Origin: Apophysomyces variabilis | Lineage: Eukaryota > Mucoromycota > Mucoromycetes > Mucorales > Mucoraceae | DNA length: 64,000 nucleotides | NCBI GenBank assembly: GCA_002749535.1 | Contig: MZZL01000137.1 | Span: 332,345 to 396,344, forward strand | Direction: 5' to 3' | Part shown: one piece after another, positions 19,938 through 30,589 of the stretch | Numbering within the stretch: the stretch's first letter is position 1 | How the letters are laid out: every line of letters starts with the position of its first letter | Translations under genes and position numbers: made by a program | Notes under the pieces: model-generated | Databases searched by the model: none | The model's input: only the letters and a program-made list of their open reading frames with translations | Told to the model about the DNA's origin: nothing

Positions 19938-21832
19938 ATGACCAAGCCTATTGACTATTCTCTGTATCTGGTAACTGATAGTAACCTAGTGGCAGAAGGT
20001 CACACGTTTCTTGAACAAATCGAACTGGCTCTTCGCGGTGGTGTGACACTACTTCAGCTGCGTGAGAAAGAACTCGACACCGGCCCGTTTATTCAGCTTG
20101 CCCTCCAAGTCAAAGCCCTCACACAAAAGTACAATGTGCCGCTCATTATCAATGACCGTTTGGATGTTGCTCAGGCAGTGGATGCTGATGGCGTCCATAT
20201 CGGTCAAGACGACATGCCATTAGTTCAGGCACGTAGAATTTTGGGCAACAATAAGATCATTGGCGTCTCCGTCAACAATGCTGCCGAAGCTCATGCTGCC
20301 ATTCGCGACGGTGCTGATTATCTCGGAATTGGCGCAGTTTGGTTCACCTCAACAAAGAAACTGAAAAAACAACCATTAGACATTTCCGGAGTAAAAGGTG
20401 AGAATCCGAAAATCAGGGTCTGTCCCCCCTAACACACAAACGCACGTATGCACGCACGCACGTCCTTTTCCCCGCTTTCCCCACTTTAGACATTCTGGCA
20501 TCGATCGAATCGAACCCTATTCCAACAGTGGCCATTGGTGGTATCAACCCAGAAAATGCCAAAGATCTTTTATTGAAATCGGCTGGGAAGTTGCATTTAT
20601 CAGGTCTGGCCGTGGTGTCAGCTATCATGTCTCACCCAGACCCAGAACCTCTTTGTGCAAGCTGGTTAAAGTCCATTCGCGAAAATATAGGCGTCACGCG
20701 TGGTTCTGAAGATATTAAAGAAGCAATCAATTTTGCAATTCAAGCAGCAAAGAATATCAAGGACAAATCGCCCATGGTCCACCATATCACTAGTAAGTCA
20801 GCACTGTTTGAAATCAGAGACCTCTAAAACCCTGTCAATTAGACTATGTGGTTATCAACGATAATGCCAATGCAACTCTTGCCGTCGGTACGCTTTGATA
20901 TCTCTTTTAAAAGACCATAAATGACTTTCTAACGCTCTATATGCCATATTAGGGGCATCACCCATCATGTCAACTAATCGAGCTGAAATGGAAGATCTGG
21001 CAGCAGTAAACGGTGCCCTAGTATTGAACATGGGCACTTTAAACGATATCGATACAATGATACTTGCGGCGCAGGCCAACGCGCAGCACGGTAATCCCGT
21101 AGTGCTTGATCCCGTCGGCGTCGGTGCAACACAATTCAGAAAAGATGTTGCTCAGCGGTTCCTTACAGAATGCAAACTTACAGTAATTAAGGGCAATGCT
21201 GCTGAGATTCTATCGATGGCTGGTCGAGGTGGCAAATCGAGAGGCGTGGATTCAGTTGGCGGCACCGGAGGCGAAGAGAATGCTGTACTAGCTGTGCGGG
21301 AGCTTGCTCTGAAGCACGGTACTGTGACCTCACAGGCTTCTTTTTTTTTTTTGTTTTTACTGACTTTAAGATATAATATAGGTTGTGTTGTGGCGATGAC
21401 TGGTGCTACCGACTACGTATCTGACGGTTCTGAAGTGTTTGCAATTGACAATGGCCATGAATTAATGGAATTAATTACCGGAAGTGGTTGCATGGCTACA
21501 TCAGTGGTAGGCTGTTTCCTGGCAGGTATGTATGAGGATGTTATATTACGACCTATACTGATACATGTTTTATTCCAGCCAATCGAGCCAACCCTTTGCT
21601 TGCCACAGTGGCTGGGTAAGTGATAAAACGGCTGAAGATACTTTGGGAAAAGTAGCGCTAACATATCGATAGACTATTGACGCTTACGATTGCCTCCGAA
21701 TTGGCTGCAAGTAACAAGGAGGTTCATGGTCCAGGCACATTCCGAGCTGCCTTACTTGATCAACTTTTTACTGTTACGAATGATCCGGATACGATTATCA
21801 AAAATCTCCAACGATTGCGTAGAATCTCATGA
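19938..21832 (+). CDS. THI6: Bifunctional TMP pyrophosphorylase / hydroxyethylthiazole kinase
   Basis: A 504-residue enzyme that phosphorylates hydroxyethylthiazole and joins it to HMP pyrophosphate to make thiamine monophosphate. Exons: 19938-20397, 20490-20792, 20843-20887, 20953-21318, 21382-21525, 21579-21615 and 21673-21832, totalling 505 codons with the stop. Residues 1-220 are a ThiE-type barrel (YLVTDSNL, LLQLREKELD, LIINDRLDVA, GVHIGQDDMP, IGAVWFTSTK, AIGGINPENA). From about residue 250 comes a ThiM-type kinase (HHITNYVVINDNANATLAVG, NMGTLNDIDTM, VLDPVGVGAT, KGNAAEILSM, ITGSGCMATSVVG). This fusion order is the one seen in yeast Thi6. I looked for a fungal TPP riboswitch core upstream and did not find one. 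The stop lies 8 bp from the stop of the convergent dehydrogenase gene. Confidence 0.95.
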
Positions 21833-21840
21833 ACCTAATT

Positions 21841-22918
21841 CTAAAGTTTACCAAGTCGACTTCCACAATCTATGCGAATAATTTCACCGTTCAACATGCG
21901 GTTTTCGATGATATGACTAGCTAATGCAGCAAATTCCTGGGGTTGACCCATACGTTCTGGAAATACAGCGTCCCTAATTATTTTTGCTCTAGCAGCTTCG
22001 GCCATTACACTTGTCATGTTGGTTTCTACGGGTGATCCGTAAGCATCTGTTCAACAAGTCCATGAAACAACACAAATAATCAGAAAGTGTACTTGCCAAA
22101 GATACCAGGCGCGATCGTCATTACTCTAATGCCTGCTGGGGCCAGATCACGGGCCATGGGCAACGTCATAGATGCCACACCTCCCTTTGATGCCGAATAT
22201 GCCACTTGACCCTGCTGGCCGTCTTGGTACGCAACGGAAGCGGTGTTTATAATTACCCCACGTTCGCCTAACAAACTTATATCAGCTTCCCGTTGTGATT
22301 TTGAGTAAGCATTTTACCATCTTCATTGAACGGGTCTTGGTTTGCCATTATTTGAGCGACCTGACGGCATACGTTGAATGTGCCCACCAGGTTCACTCGG
22401 ACAGTAAATTCGAACAAGTCCATGGTCAGTGTATGGGATGATTTTCCTCGTCTAGCGATCTATAATAGGACCCGTTCAGCAACACAATACCAGACCATTT
22501 TCGTTTTTAAATTACCTTTGCTGCTGTGGCAACGCCTCCACAATTAATAACACCGGCGATTTTACCAAAACGGGCCACAGTCTGCTTTAGAGCATCCTGG
22601 ACAATCTCTTCGGACGTGACGTCTACCTTGCCAGGCACTAACACCCGATCTCCCAAACTCTGTCCAAGCTCTCGGCTATTTTACCGCGCATTAAGAAAAC
22701 AAGAACAAGAAGACAAAGTTCGTATACTGTAAACCAAGCACTTACGCTGCATCGTCGTTCAGATCGAAGATCTAAGTAATAATGAGTTGAAAAGCGCAAA
22801 AGGATTTCTTTCTGCGTACAGCAACATTAGCACCAGCCTTGTGCAGCTCTTTAACAACAGCCTCGCCAAGCCCACTTGCACCGCCTGTAACTATGAATGT
22901 GTTGCCTTGAATATGCAT
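21841..22918 (-). CDS. Short-chain dehydrogenase, HSD17B10-like
   Basis: A 267-residue SDR resembling 3-hydroxyacyl-CoA dehydrogenase type 2. Exons read 22918-22820, 22771-22746, 22675-22516, 22459-22318, 22267-22097 and 22046-21841, totalling 268 codons with the stop. The NAD-binding motif [10 protein letters not shown] lies near residue 12. The catalytic triad is seen as INTASVAY and YSASK, and the loop after APGIF follows the family. The substrate is not determined by sequence; the HSD17B10-like assignment rests on length, the [13 protein letters not shown] start and the overall pattern. The intron after APGIF uses a GC donor (GCAAGT, starting at 22096). The gene converges tightly on THI6, so the two 3' UTRs must overlap. 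Confidence 0.88.
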
Positions 22919-24468
22919 GGTGGGAAGAGGAAACGATCAAAAAGGGTAAATGCGCTGACAAATGATTTCGTTTCCGAAAACGCCGCGCAAAACTAAAGCC
23001 GTCAAGCTGCCAAAAAGGAAGTTTCAGTAATTATCATGTGAAAGGATTGAATAAGAGGGGCTGACTACTATAGCTGTGGAAAAACATCAAACAACAGACC
23101 ATATGTGGAAAGCACCTTGTCCAGTTTGAACTAGGACAGCACTTAGCATAAAACATGTTTCCCGTCCATTATTCATTTCTTCTATAGAAACTAGCTGCTG
23201 TTCGACAAGTAAAAAAGCAAAAATAACGGGTGCGAACAACACGAATACAGCATGTTATTCCTGTGACAAGGTAATGAAGGATAGGCAGAAGGAATATACG
23301 TCGATTCAATCAATAGTTGCCTTTTATTCCATGTTTGCACAAGTTTGAAGACGAACAAAATGTTCATTCAACCTCTCTCTATTTTAGGTGATTGAGCCTG
23401 ATGAGGTTTAGTACCTACGATACGCGTTGGTTACCCTGGCTCCTGGCTGCGATCGTCTTCGAGCGAATGCTGAATTAAAAGACCGATGCTACTTAATTCA
23501 TGCAGCGAGAGGTTTTGTCCATCTTCACTCATCCTGACAATAAGTTGTAAGCATACAGCGCCTAATTATATCATAAAGTGCCCCATAGCGGATTTCCTCT
23601 TGTGTTTCTAAGTAAAGCAGTTGATTAATTACATTGTCTTTGACAATCTATGATCTAAGTGGAATGCCGAATACTTTCCATGAACAGGAACTTCGGCGTA
23701 ACACATTACATATTTTGCTTGTACGCCATCAGCTTGCTAATTTCCTGACGTGGGTTCATTTTGTTAAGCAGATCGAAGGACGCAAGAAAAGCAAAGGAGT
23801 AACTCATATGGAAAAGCACAGCTATTGTACTCAAATGTGTTCACAATGTTGACGGGGAATGGCCAGCCGGATGAAGCTCTCTGTCAATGATACTGAATGT
23901 TGCTGACGCTTTGAAGAATCAAGCTGCAGCACAATTTCCTATCCCCGAAAAGCCTTTGTATGGTGTTGGAGACTGCTACATGCGAACCATAGCTGGTAAA
24001 CACTAACTCTAAATTTGAGCTATCAGCCGAAAGGACAAAGCTTCTTCTGAATGCAATGTTGAATATTGATTGCTGTCATCCTGCTCTTGGATCTATGAAT
24101 GCGGGAATGATGGATAACCAAGAAATAAAGTGTGGTTGCATGCAATATAGCTGGTCAATGACGATAGCTTTGTCCCATTGAATGATTGACTTATGCCATG
24201 GCACTGGAATGCAAAAAGATACGCACGTCAACATATTGCAAATGAAGTAACATATTTACAATGCGCGTAACCATCCTTGCAAACGTGGCATAGGCTATCG
24301 GGCAGCGCGTAATGCTCCCTCCAATTCACCAAAGCTCACCCTTCCTCCTCAGCCGGGATAAATCTGTGCCCTATCCACCAACACTGGTTATCTTCGAAGT
24401 ATGTTCAAAATCCTGTATTGGTAACAAGTTCGTTCTGTTCGATATTTTCAATACAGTAGGTTTTTATT
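22919..24468. other. Intergenic, possible eroded coding pieces
   Basis: About 1.55 kb. A stretch near 23910-23990 reads KNQAAAQFPIPEKPLYGVGD before a GTAAAC and looks protein-like, but I found no consistent gene around it. The 23634-23852 frame has no recognisable domain. The region upstream of 22918 should hold the dehydrogenase promoter. Confidence 0.4.
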
Positions 24469-25553
24469 TTAAACGCTCTCAAGAACAGGGGGCTCAACAA
24501 AGTCCTTGGAAACCTTGGCACCAACCTCATCGGCGGCAGCGGCAGCACCACCGTGAAGAGCCAAAAGGGCAGACACGTCGAACTTGGGAGCCTTGAGGAT
24601 CTTGACCTTGCGGATGTAGGTGTTCTGCAAGGGATAGATACCGTGGCAGGCGCGTTCAATGCGGAGAGCAATGGCGTCCTGGGCAGACTTGTTAGCAGAG
24701 CCGGTGAGCTTGATGACAAGTTCCTTAAGATCGCAAGAAACAGCCTCTTCGGTCATGATTTCGAACATCTTCTTGCGGATCTGACGGATCTGGGCAGACT
24801 GAGCATAGGTGGTCTTCTTGATCTGGTTGTGGCGACGAGCAGTGAAAGAGATGGCGAACAGACGGACAAGGTAGCCATCGGTGGTCTTGACATCCACGAA
24901 GGCCTCGATCAGGGTCTGCCACTTCTTGACCATGGAGCGAAGCTTATCAGTGGTCATATCCATACCGTAGAAGTTGGTGAGACAGTTCTTGCCCTGGATT
25001 TCGTCAACCTTCAACTGAATCTTGCGGAAGGCACGGTCCTCCTGCTTGGACAACTCGCCAAGGGAGACCTCAACAACGCGACCGTTCAAAGAATCGTTGG
25101 CGTTGCCTAACAATGAGAAGAGTGAGCAAACACAAAAAACACTGACCGGAATGACCGGGCAATATAAAAGTGCGACTTACGGAGACCCTGGCTACGGTTG
25201 ACCAAAGTCTTGCCGACCTGGCGAACATCGAACATGGAAGGTGCCTTGATGTCGTACCAGTCCTTGCGGGTGAAGGGGTCAACGCTGAAAAAAGTAACCA
25301 ATGACATTAAGTAACCTGAATGGACGCCTGAATCTCATATATAACTTACACCTTCTTCTTCAAACCCTTCTTTCCTTTGCTGAGACGTCTAATTGGGGAA
25401 AAAAGGTATGCGAATTAATATGCTGCACGAACTATAACCGATAATTTTTTTTTGGCCAACGTACTTGTTCTTGCCGACAGCTAATTACATCCATTTAACA
25501 GATTTCTTCTGATTAGCTCTATATTCGAGATGTGTTGATGTCTACTTACCCAT
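24469..25553 (-). CDS. RPS1: 40S ribosomal protein eS1
   Basis: A 266-residue small-subunit protein (S3Ae/eS1 family). Exons read 25553-25550 (ATGG), 25480-25465, 25388-25350, 25284-25181 and 25106-24469, giving 267 codons with the stop. The joined start [19 protein letters not shown] and the segments [28 protein letters not shown] and [20 protein letters not shown] are characteristic. The four small introns near the start, the first of them directly after ATGG, match the pattern of highly expressed genes in this window (EF2, calmodulin, eS30). Codon use is strongly biased, leaving long open antisense frames. Confidence 0.97.
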
Positions 25554-27156
25554 GATGGATTAGGACGATGAAAGAGAGGGTTCCAACGATGTCTTGGATG
25601 GTTTACTAAAACCAGCTTCACCGATCTCCCGCACCGGGTCCTGAAACGGTCGGATCGGACATTAGCCGCACTCTCACTGCGGAATTTCAATTTTTGCCGC
25701 ACATTTCCCAGCATCCGCCGGCGTAGGTGTCACATTCATGTCTGCTTGATTGTGTAATTCAAAGCAGCGAAAGGGGGGATTTCATACGGTCTGTTCAAGC
25801 TATTCTAAACAAAAACATAAGGTTCAAGAAAGGATAAAAACGGAAATAAAAGCATAAATTATTGATATAATTAGTGGCAGAAAAACAAGAGGAAAGGCCT
25901 GGCGAGGAAGCGGAGCTTATTGATACAGGCAACTTGCTTTTTGTAAGAGTAGCCATGCAGAAAAAGGGAATGAGCACAAGAGACTAAACGTACCTGTTTA
26001 CACGGTGGATCAAATTATTATGTTTGCTGTGCTATTTGTGAGAAGCAGAGGCAACAAGCAGGAGAGCCATCCTTTTTCGGTCGGATAGCGTCCTGTCAGT
26101 AAACTGAATATGGGAGGCTTAACGTTAACAATGTAGTCAAGTGACAAAGTATTCCACATAATAATGCAAAAACAAAGATAATGTCACTAGTGTAGGATGG
26201 GAATGTATATGCAGTAAGTTTTAGCTCGGCGTCATAGTACTGTGTTTTTCCTATTTGTTTGCGCATTTCTACTTTTTCATTTGCTGATTGGGATTTGCTC
26301 CGTTTTGCCACTAAAAAGGATGTTCCTAGCTATAGTTTAAAGTAGAAACGTTAAATTTGTCAATGCCTTGCTATGCTCCAATTTGGAAAAAACAGCTTAT
26401 GGTTTATTAGGCTTCCTCTGAAACGTCATAACGTCTTCGTTCATTTTTAGTATTAGCCTTCTTGACTCTTTCGTGCATATGCATGCGTTTCGATTCTCTG
26501 TTAACATAATCTTGACTGTGCGACTTGGGAAACGACTCCATATACTTTAGAGTAATAAAGTTGTACACCTGTTGTCTCGAACTGCATCTTTTCAAGCAAT
26601 CGGCACCGTTTGCTACGTTTACCCCAAAAAGAAATACCTCGTACCTATCCCTAGGTTTCAAGGAAACGGATCGACTTTTCCAATGTCATACGAATAACAA
26701 TACATGATTTTGCGACAGATAATGTTCTCATGGCTTCATAAATTGACTCACGCTATTAATTATAATGACGTTAGGTTTGATCTTTCAGAGTCATTGACTT
26801 TGTCAACGTACAAGCAACTACTGGTCAACTAGACGAATCCATATCTAGCAGCAGCCATTGTTCGAAAGACATCTCCGGTTTCACGGAACTTGAGACATTG
26901 AATGACAACAATTTCCCTATCCGCGCGACTACCCCAACATTAAAGCATTATAACGTGACGCGTCCCTTCATTGATAAGACGACGTGTTGTCCCTTTTCAT
27001 CCTTTCTTTTGGCTTTATCTTTTGCTGCAGTTTCGATTAAGCGATCTCTTGATACCTTCGTCAATGTGATGTGTGACAAAAGTACCTGTAAGTTAAAGCG
27101 CACAGACATAACAAAGTTATCTAATCGCATGATTCTAGTATACTAGACCAATCTTC
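25554..27156. other. Intergenic, no supported gene
   Basis: About 1.6 kb. The minus frame 26407-26661 and the plus frame ending at 27146 are open for 80-120 residues but give no domain and no clear splice structure. The eS1 promoter should lie at the left end. Confidence 0.4.
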
Positions 27157-27760
27157 ATGTATGAAATCACAAGAATACAGAATGACATGCTGGACTCTCA
27201 GCAGAAGGTAATTTCGTACTACTACAACAATTATCATTTATTAACACTATTTCTTCCAGAAAATGCACACAACTATGAACAAAAAGTATGCACCAGGCAT
27301 CTTTCAAGAGAAGCAATTGGGTGAAACCAGGTACGACAAGATTGAATGTTATTATTATGCAGCCATCTAATCTCAGGACACTATAGCTCTTGGACAACAT
27401 ATTACGAATGCCTTTCAATGTACACTCTGTTCTGGTCAATTGCAGCAAGTATTCGTCGCCGACAGCAAGGACAACATATACTTCCGGACATTCAAGACAA
27501 CCTGAAACATTGGGTGATTTCGGACAGATGAAATCCAACAAAACGGTAAGACAACAAACGAAACAAAATGTTATCATGATCCTAACTTTAATTCTTTTGT
27601 AGTTTAACGGCGCAGGCAAGCAAAACATTCTCTATTGGATGAGTGGGTGGGCTTATGCGCCGGACGACACATTCCCGGACTTCTTGTTCTTTGGACCCAG
27701 CCCATCATGGATTCGGTGCGGCGTGGGCGCTCAGCCGGGTGCTGGGATACCCTTCGGGGG
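27157..27760 (+). CDS. Putative spliced gene of unknown function
   Basis: An ATG at 27157 opens MYEITRIQNDMLDSQQK up to a GTAATT donor at 27208. An acceptor TTCTTCCAG leads to 27260-27330 (KMHTTMNKKYAPGIFQ) and a GTACGA donor, both in frame. Beyond that, two frames compete (SSWTTYYECLSMYTLFW or DTIALGQHITNAFQCTLCSG), and I could not settle the third exon. A further exon may start at 27604 (FNGAGKQNILYWMSGWAY) and end at PFG before a GTAAGT at 27760, where the dispersed repeat begins. No family was recognised. It may be part of a repeated element, because the repeat's extended similarity starts at this last exon's end. Confidence 0.3.
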
Positions 27761-27953
27761 TAAGTGAAAGACGTCAATCATACCACTCCCCTTTACTAGC
27801 CATGAATTATATTTCACGCTACTCGAATGAATTTTGCGTCCACTGGAGGATCAAGTTGATGTAAGTAAAACGTACTGCCTGTATAGATCATTCACTAATG
27901 ACGCATATTGTTTTATCCTTTAGCGCAAACTTGGTTCTTTCATCGACGCAAAA
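27748..27953 (-). repeat. Dispersed inverted-repeat element, copy C
   Basis: Opposite orientation to copies A and B. It starts with TACCCTTCGGGGGTAAGT and contains ACTCGAATGAATTTTGCGTC, then an inverted pair of GGATCAAGTT and AACTTGGTTC. Between the pair are GTAAGT, CACTAATGACGC and CCTTTAG in intron order on the plus strand. Similarity to copy A runs the full length; similarity to copy B covers only the core. Confidence 0.75.
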
Positions 27954-28705
27954 CTTGTTTCAAACTAGCGCAAAATATAAATCAATAGGCAGTAGAAAGG
28001 CTCTCCTAAAGAGTAGACTGTTTTCATTAAGAGCAGGACATAAAGTATCCACTTTGCAGACACTTCGCCCATATTAATCTGTGTAAACTTTCATTCTAAA
28101 TGAATGGTCACTGCTCCATCAGTGTGAAATTCTGAGGCTCATGCGGATCTTTATAGGTTCGATTAGGTTTATAAATGCACATAATCAAGCCAAATTGCCA
28201 TCGTCTGCGATCCTTAACGCATCTCTTTATTTAACACTGCAATAAGAGCTTCAGCTTTATTCATCCGTCTTCACAGATCTGTCTGATTGAACATGAAATC
28301 CTCGGCTTCAAACCAAACTCATGCCTGATTTGCCATTCTCATTATCTCATGCCCAAAACTTAGTGTAATAAACCCCCTATTTTGCCCGAAAGATAAGCTA
28401 TGTTGATATGGACCGATAGTTTGATACCGATCGAACTCGCAGAACAGATCAAAAAACGCAAGCGTGATCCTCACTAATTGCAAAACTTCTTGGTGTCATT
28501 GTTCGTCTGTGAGATGACTCGATTCAGTACAACGAATATTGCCCCATACTCCATCGCTCATTTAGCCATCTCTTTCTCTCTCCGGTCGGAAACTGCTCTC
28601 ATGTATAACTCTATCAAGTTTATGTCGGTGGCCAACAAGTCCAAACGCTTTTTTTACTGAACAAAAAAAATGGTAGAAACGAGAGTGTCTCCTCTTTTAG
28701 CGCAT
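27954..28705. other. Intergenic, no supported gene
   Basis: About 750 bp between the repeat and the eS30 stop. The 28478-28660 frame shows nothing recognisable. Confidence 0.5.
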
Positions 28706-29046
28706 TTATGGGCCAGCGGTGGGGGCAGGGTTCATTCTGCGCTTGCCACCAACCATGCTGGTGACATTGACGAAACGACGGCTAAACAAAAACAAAAAAA
28801 TTTAGCGTTAGTACAATACTGACATGGAGGTCCATTCATCGTGATCAACGTACTTGTAGACCTGTCTCTTCTTAGCGCGACCAGTCTTGGACTTCTTCTT
28901 CTCCTGCTTGGCGACCTTAGGGGTCTGAGACTTGACTTTACCGGCACGAGCCAAAGAACCGTGGACTTTACCCTAAAGGATGGCGCAACTTAACAATCTG
29001 ATCCTATACGAGATGGATGCATTCATAGGATGCTATCACTTACCAT
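28706..29046 (-). CDS. RPS30: 40S ribosomal protein eS30
   Basis: A 65-residue basic small-subunit protein. Exons read 29046-29044 (ATG only), 28972-28854 and 28781-28706, totalling 66 codons with the stop. The product reads [20 protein letters not shown] and ends in [20 protein letters not shown] plus a short tail, the conserved eS30 body. There is no ubiquitin-like N-terminal fusion, as is usual for fungal eS30 and unlike animal FAU. The first intron splits the start codon from the rest (ATG then GTAAGT), like calmodulin here. All introns are GT-AG. Confidence 0.96.
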
Positions 29047-29459
29047 GATTAACTTTTTTAAAAGGGAGGAAAAATCGATTGCAGTGTTAGTCAAGGACTT
29101 TATGGCGGGCGATGTCCGGTGCCATATACCAGTCACATCCCTCGGAGAATGGTCCGGCGTTTCCGGGAAACTGCCAGTCGACCACCCTGAATCAAAGCGA
29201 GCAGCATCGGTTAAGCAAGGAGTACCTTAGGCTTCAGCTTTGCTCCCGTGTCCCCTATTCTCCGTCAATAGGAAGAGTTATCAATGCCTTAAAAGACTAT
29301 TATATTTTGCAGGAGAACCTTCCTTCGACCGGGGCTTGCTAGACTTTATAGTAAACGCATTGTTTATATCTTGGTCTCCCAGGTTTCTATCCAAAAGTTA
29401 CAAACATGGCTTTGTTCGAAGTGAAGTTTACGTTGTGCACTCAAAATCTGAAGAGCAAT
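29047..29459. other. eS30 upstream region
   Basis: About 410 bp upstream of the eS30 start. Overlapping short frames are unsupported. It should hold the eS30 promoter. Confidence 0.45.
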
Positions 29460-29930
29460 TGTCCTGTTAACTAATATAACGTAGCTGAAGAGTTCCCTGC
29501 GACACACCTAGGAACAAGTTTTTTATGCTTCTTGAGGGGAGTACAGGGATGCACATCTCTCCGAGGCTTCTCAACTATTTCATGGAAATCACTTTCGTAC
29601 CATACAACCTATTTCTGCACCGCAGAAACATAATGTGACCAGACGTTTTGCAGCAGCTAACAGTGCTTGCCATCTTCTTAAAGCAAAAGTCTGCGAAGCC
29701 TCACTTTGTCCTGGTCCGAGTCAACTCTGTATTTTTGTTTGTAACACTTGTGTTTCTCATGCAAATCAAATAATCCCTTGAATTTCTCGACTTGCATAGC
29801 AATGGATCCAAAGCTATTATTATGATGAAAATCCCATACCTTCTACATGTACAAGCTCCCATATAATTTCCAGTCAACGAGGCGGTCCCTGGGCTCGGGC
29901 CTGCCATATTGATCGTCATCTTCACAACAA
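29460..29930 (-). pseudogene. Second transposase relic of the TIR family
   Basis: On the minus strand, DDQYGRPEPRDRLVDW is followed downstream by SDQDKVRLRRLLL and then by scattered frames with stops. These match the order and spacing of DEYGRPEPMDY and SDQDKVRFFKLLFE in the TIR element at 4650-6003. No terminal inverted repeats were found around this copy, and the frame is broken repeatedly, so it is an older dead fragment. Confidence 0.55.
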
Positions 29931-30589
29931 AGTTGGCTAGCCTTTTTTTGATATCTATGCTGTGATCCTTTGGGTGCGTGCAATCTCAGGAAAAAAAAAG
30001 GAAACACGAGGTCTGAGCTTTATGCACTCCACGGTTTGCCAAGGTTCCTAAAGATACTTCCACCTGGTGGAAAATATTAATTTCTGGAAACTGTGCATCT
30101 CTTCATTAGGTGCTATTGAGACAACTTGGCAATGTAAACTTCCAGAACATTCTCCAAACAAAATAGTTCACAAAACTAGTCTATATTTTCAATAATTAAG
30201 CAATGAATGACCCTGTCAGATGAAAAAAAGTTGTTTCTACTACTCTTACAGACTCCCTCACAACCCCTAAGCTTTCAGGAGATAGCGAAGCCAAAGCACA
30301 GGAGAGCTGAATTGGTTCTGGAAATAGTACAATGAAATAATTCACAAGCTATTATGTAAACGAACCAAAAAAGTAATGTGCACTAAGCAATTCTTAATAA
30401 CAAGCAAAGGGTAAGATTGAAAGCTATGTGTTGTCACAGATCAAAACTTTTTTTTAATTTGACATAGAGCATATTATGGAAACATGGGTGATACAACAAT
30501 AAAAATATGATGCAGTAGGAGGTAAAAAAAATACGTAATTAAGCAGATACAATAGAGGGCAGGGTCAAAAGACATAGACCCTTTTTTTC
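29931..30589. other. Intergenic, AT-rich
   Basis: About 660 bp of AT-rich sequence downstream of the 30590-31981 gene and upstream (in minus sense) of the relic. No open frame of note. Confidence 0.5.

Noticed and set aside
23395..23440. Hammerhead-like CTGATGAG near 23400
   Set aside because: The matching GAAAC core strand and supporting stems are not present.
24553..25110. 185-residue plus-strand frame opposite eS1
   Set aside because: Antisense shadow of the ribosomal protein exon. No domain and no start context.
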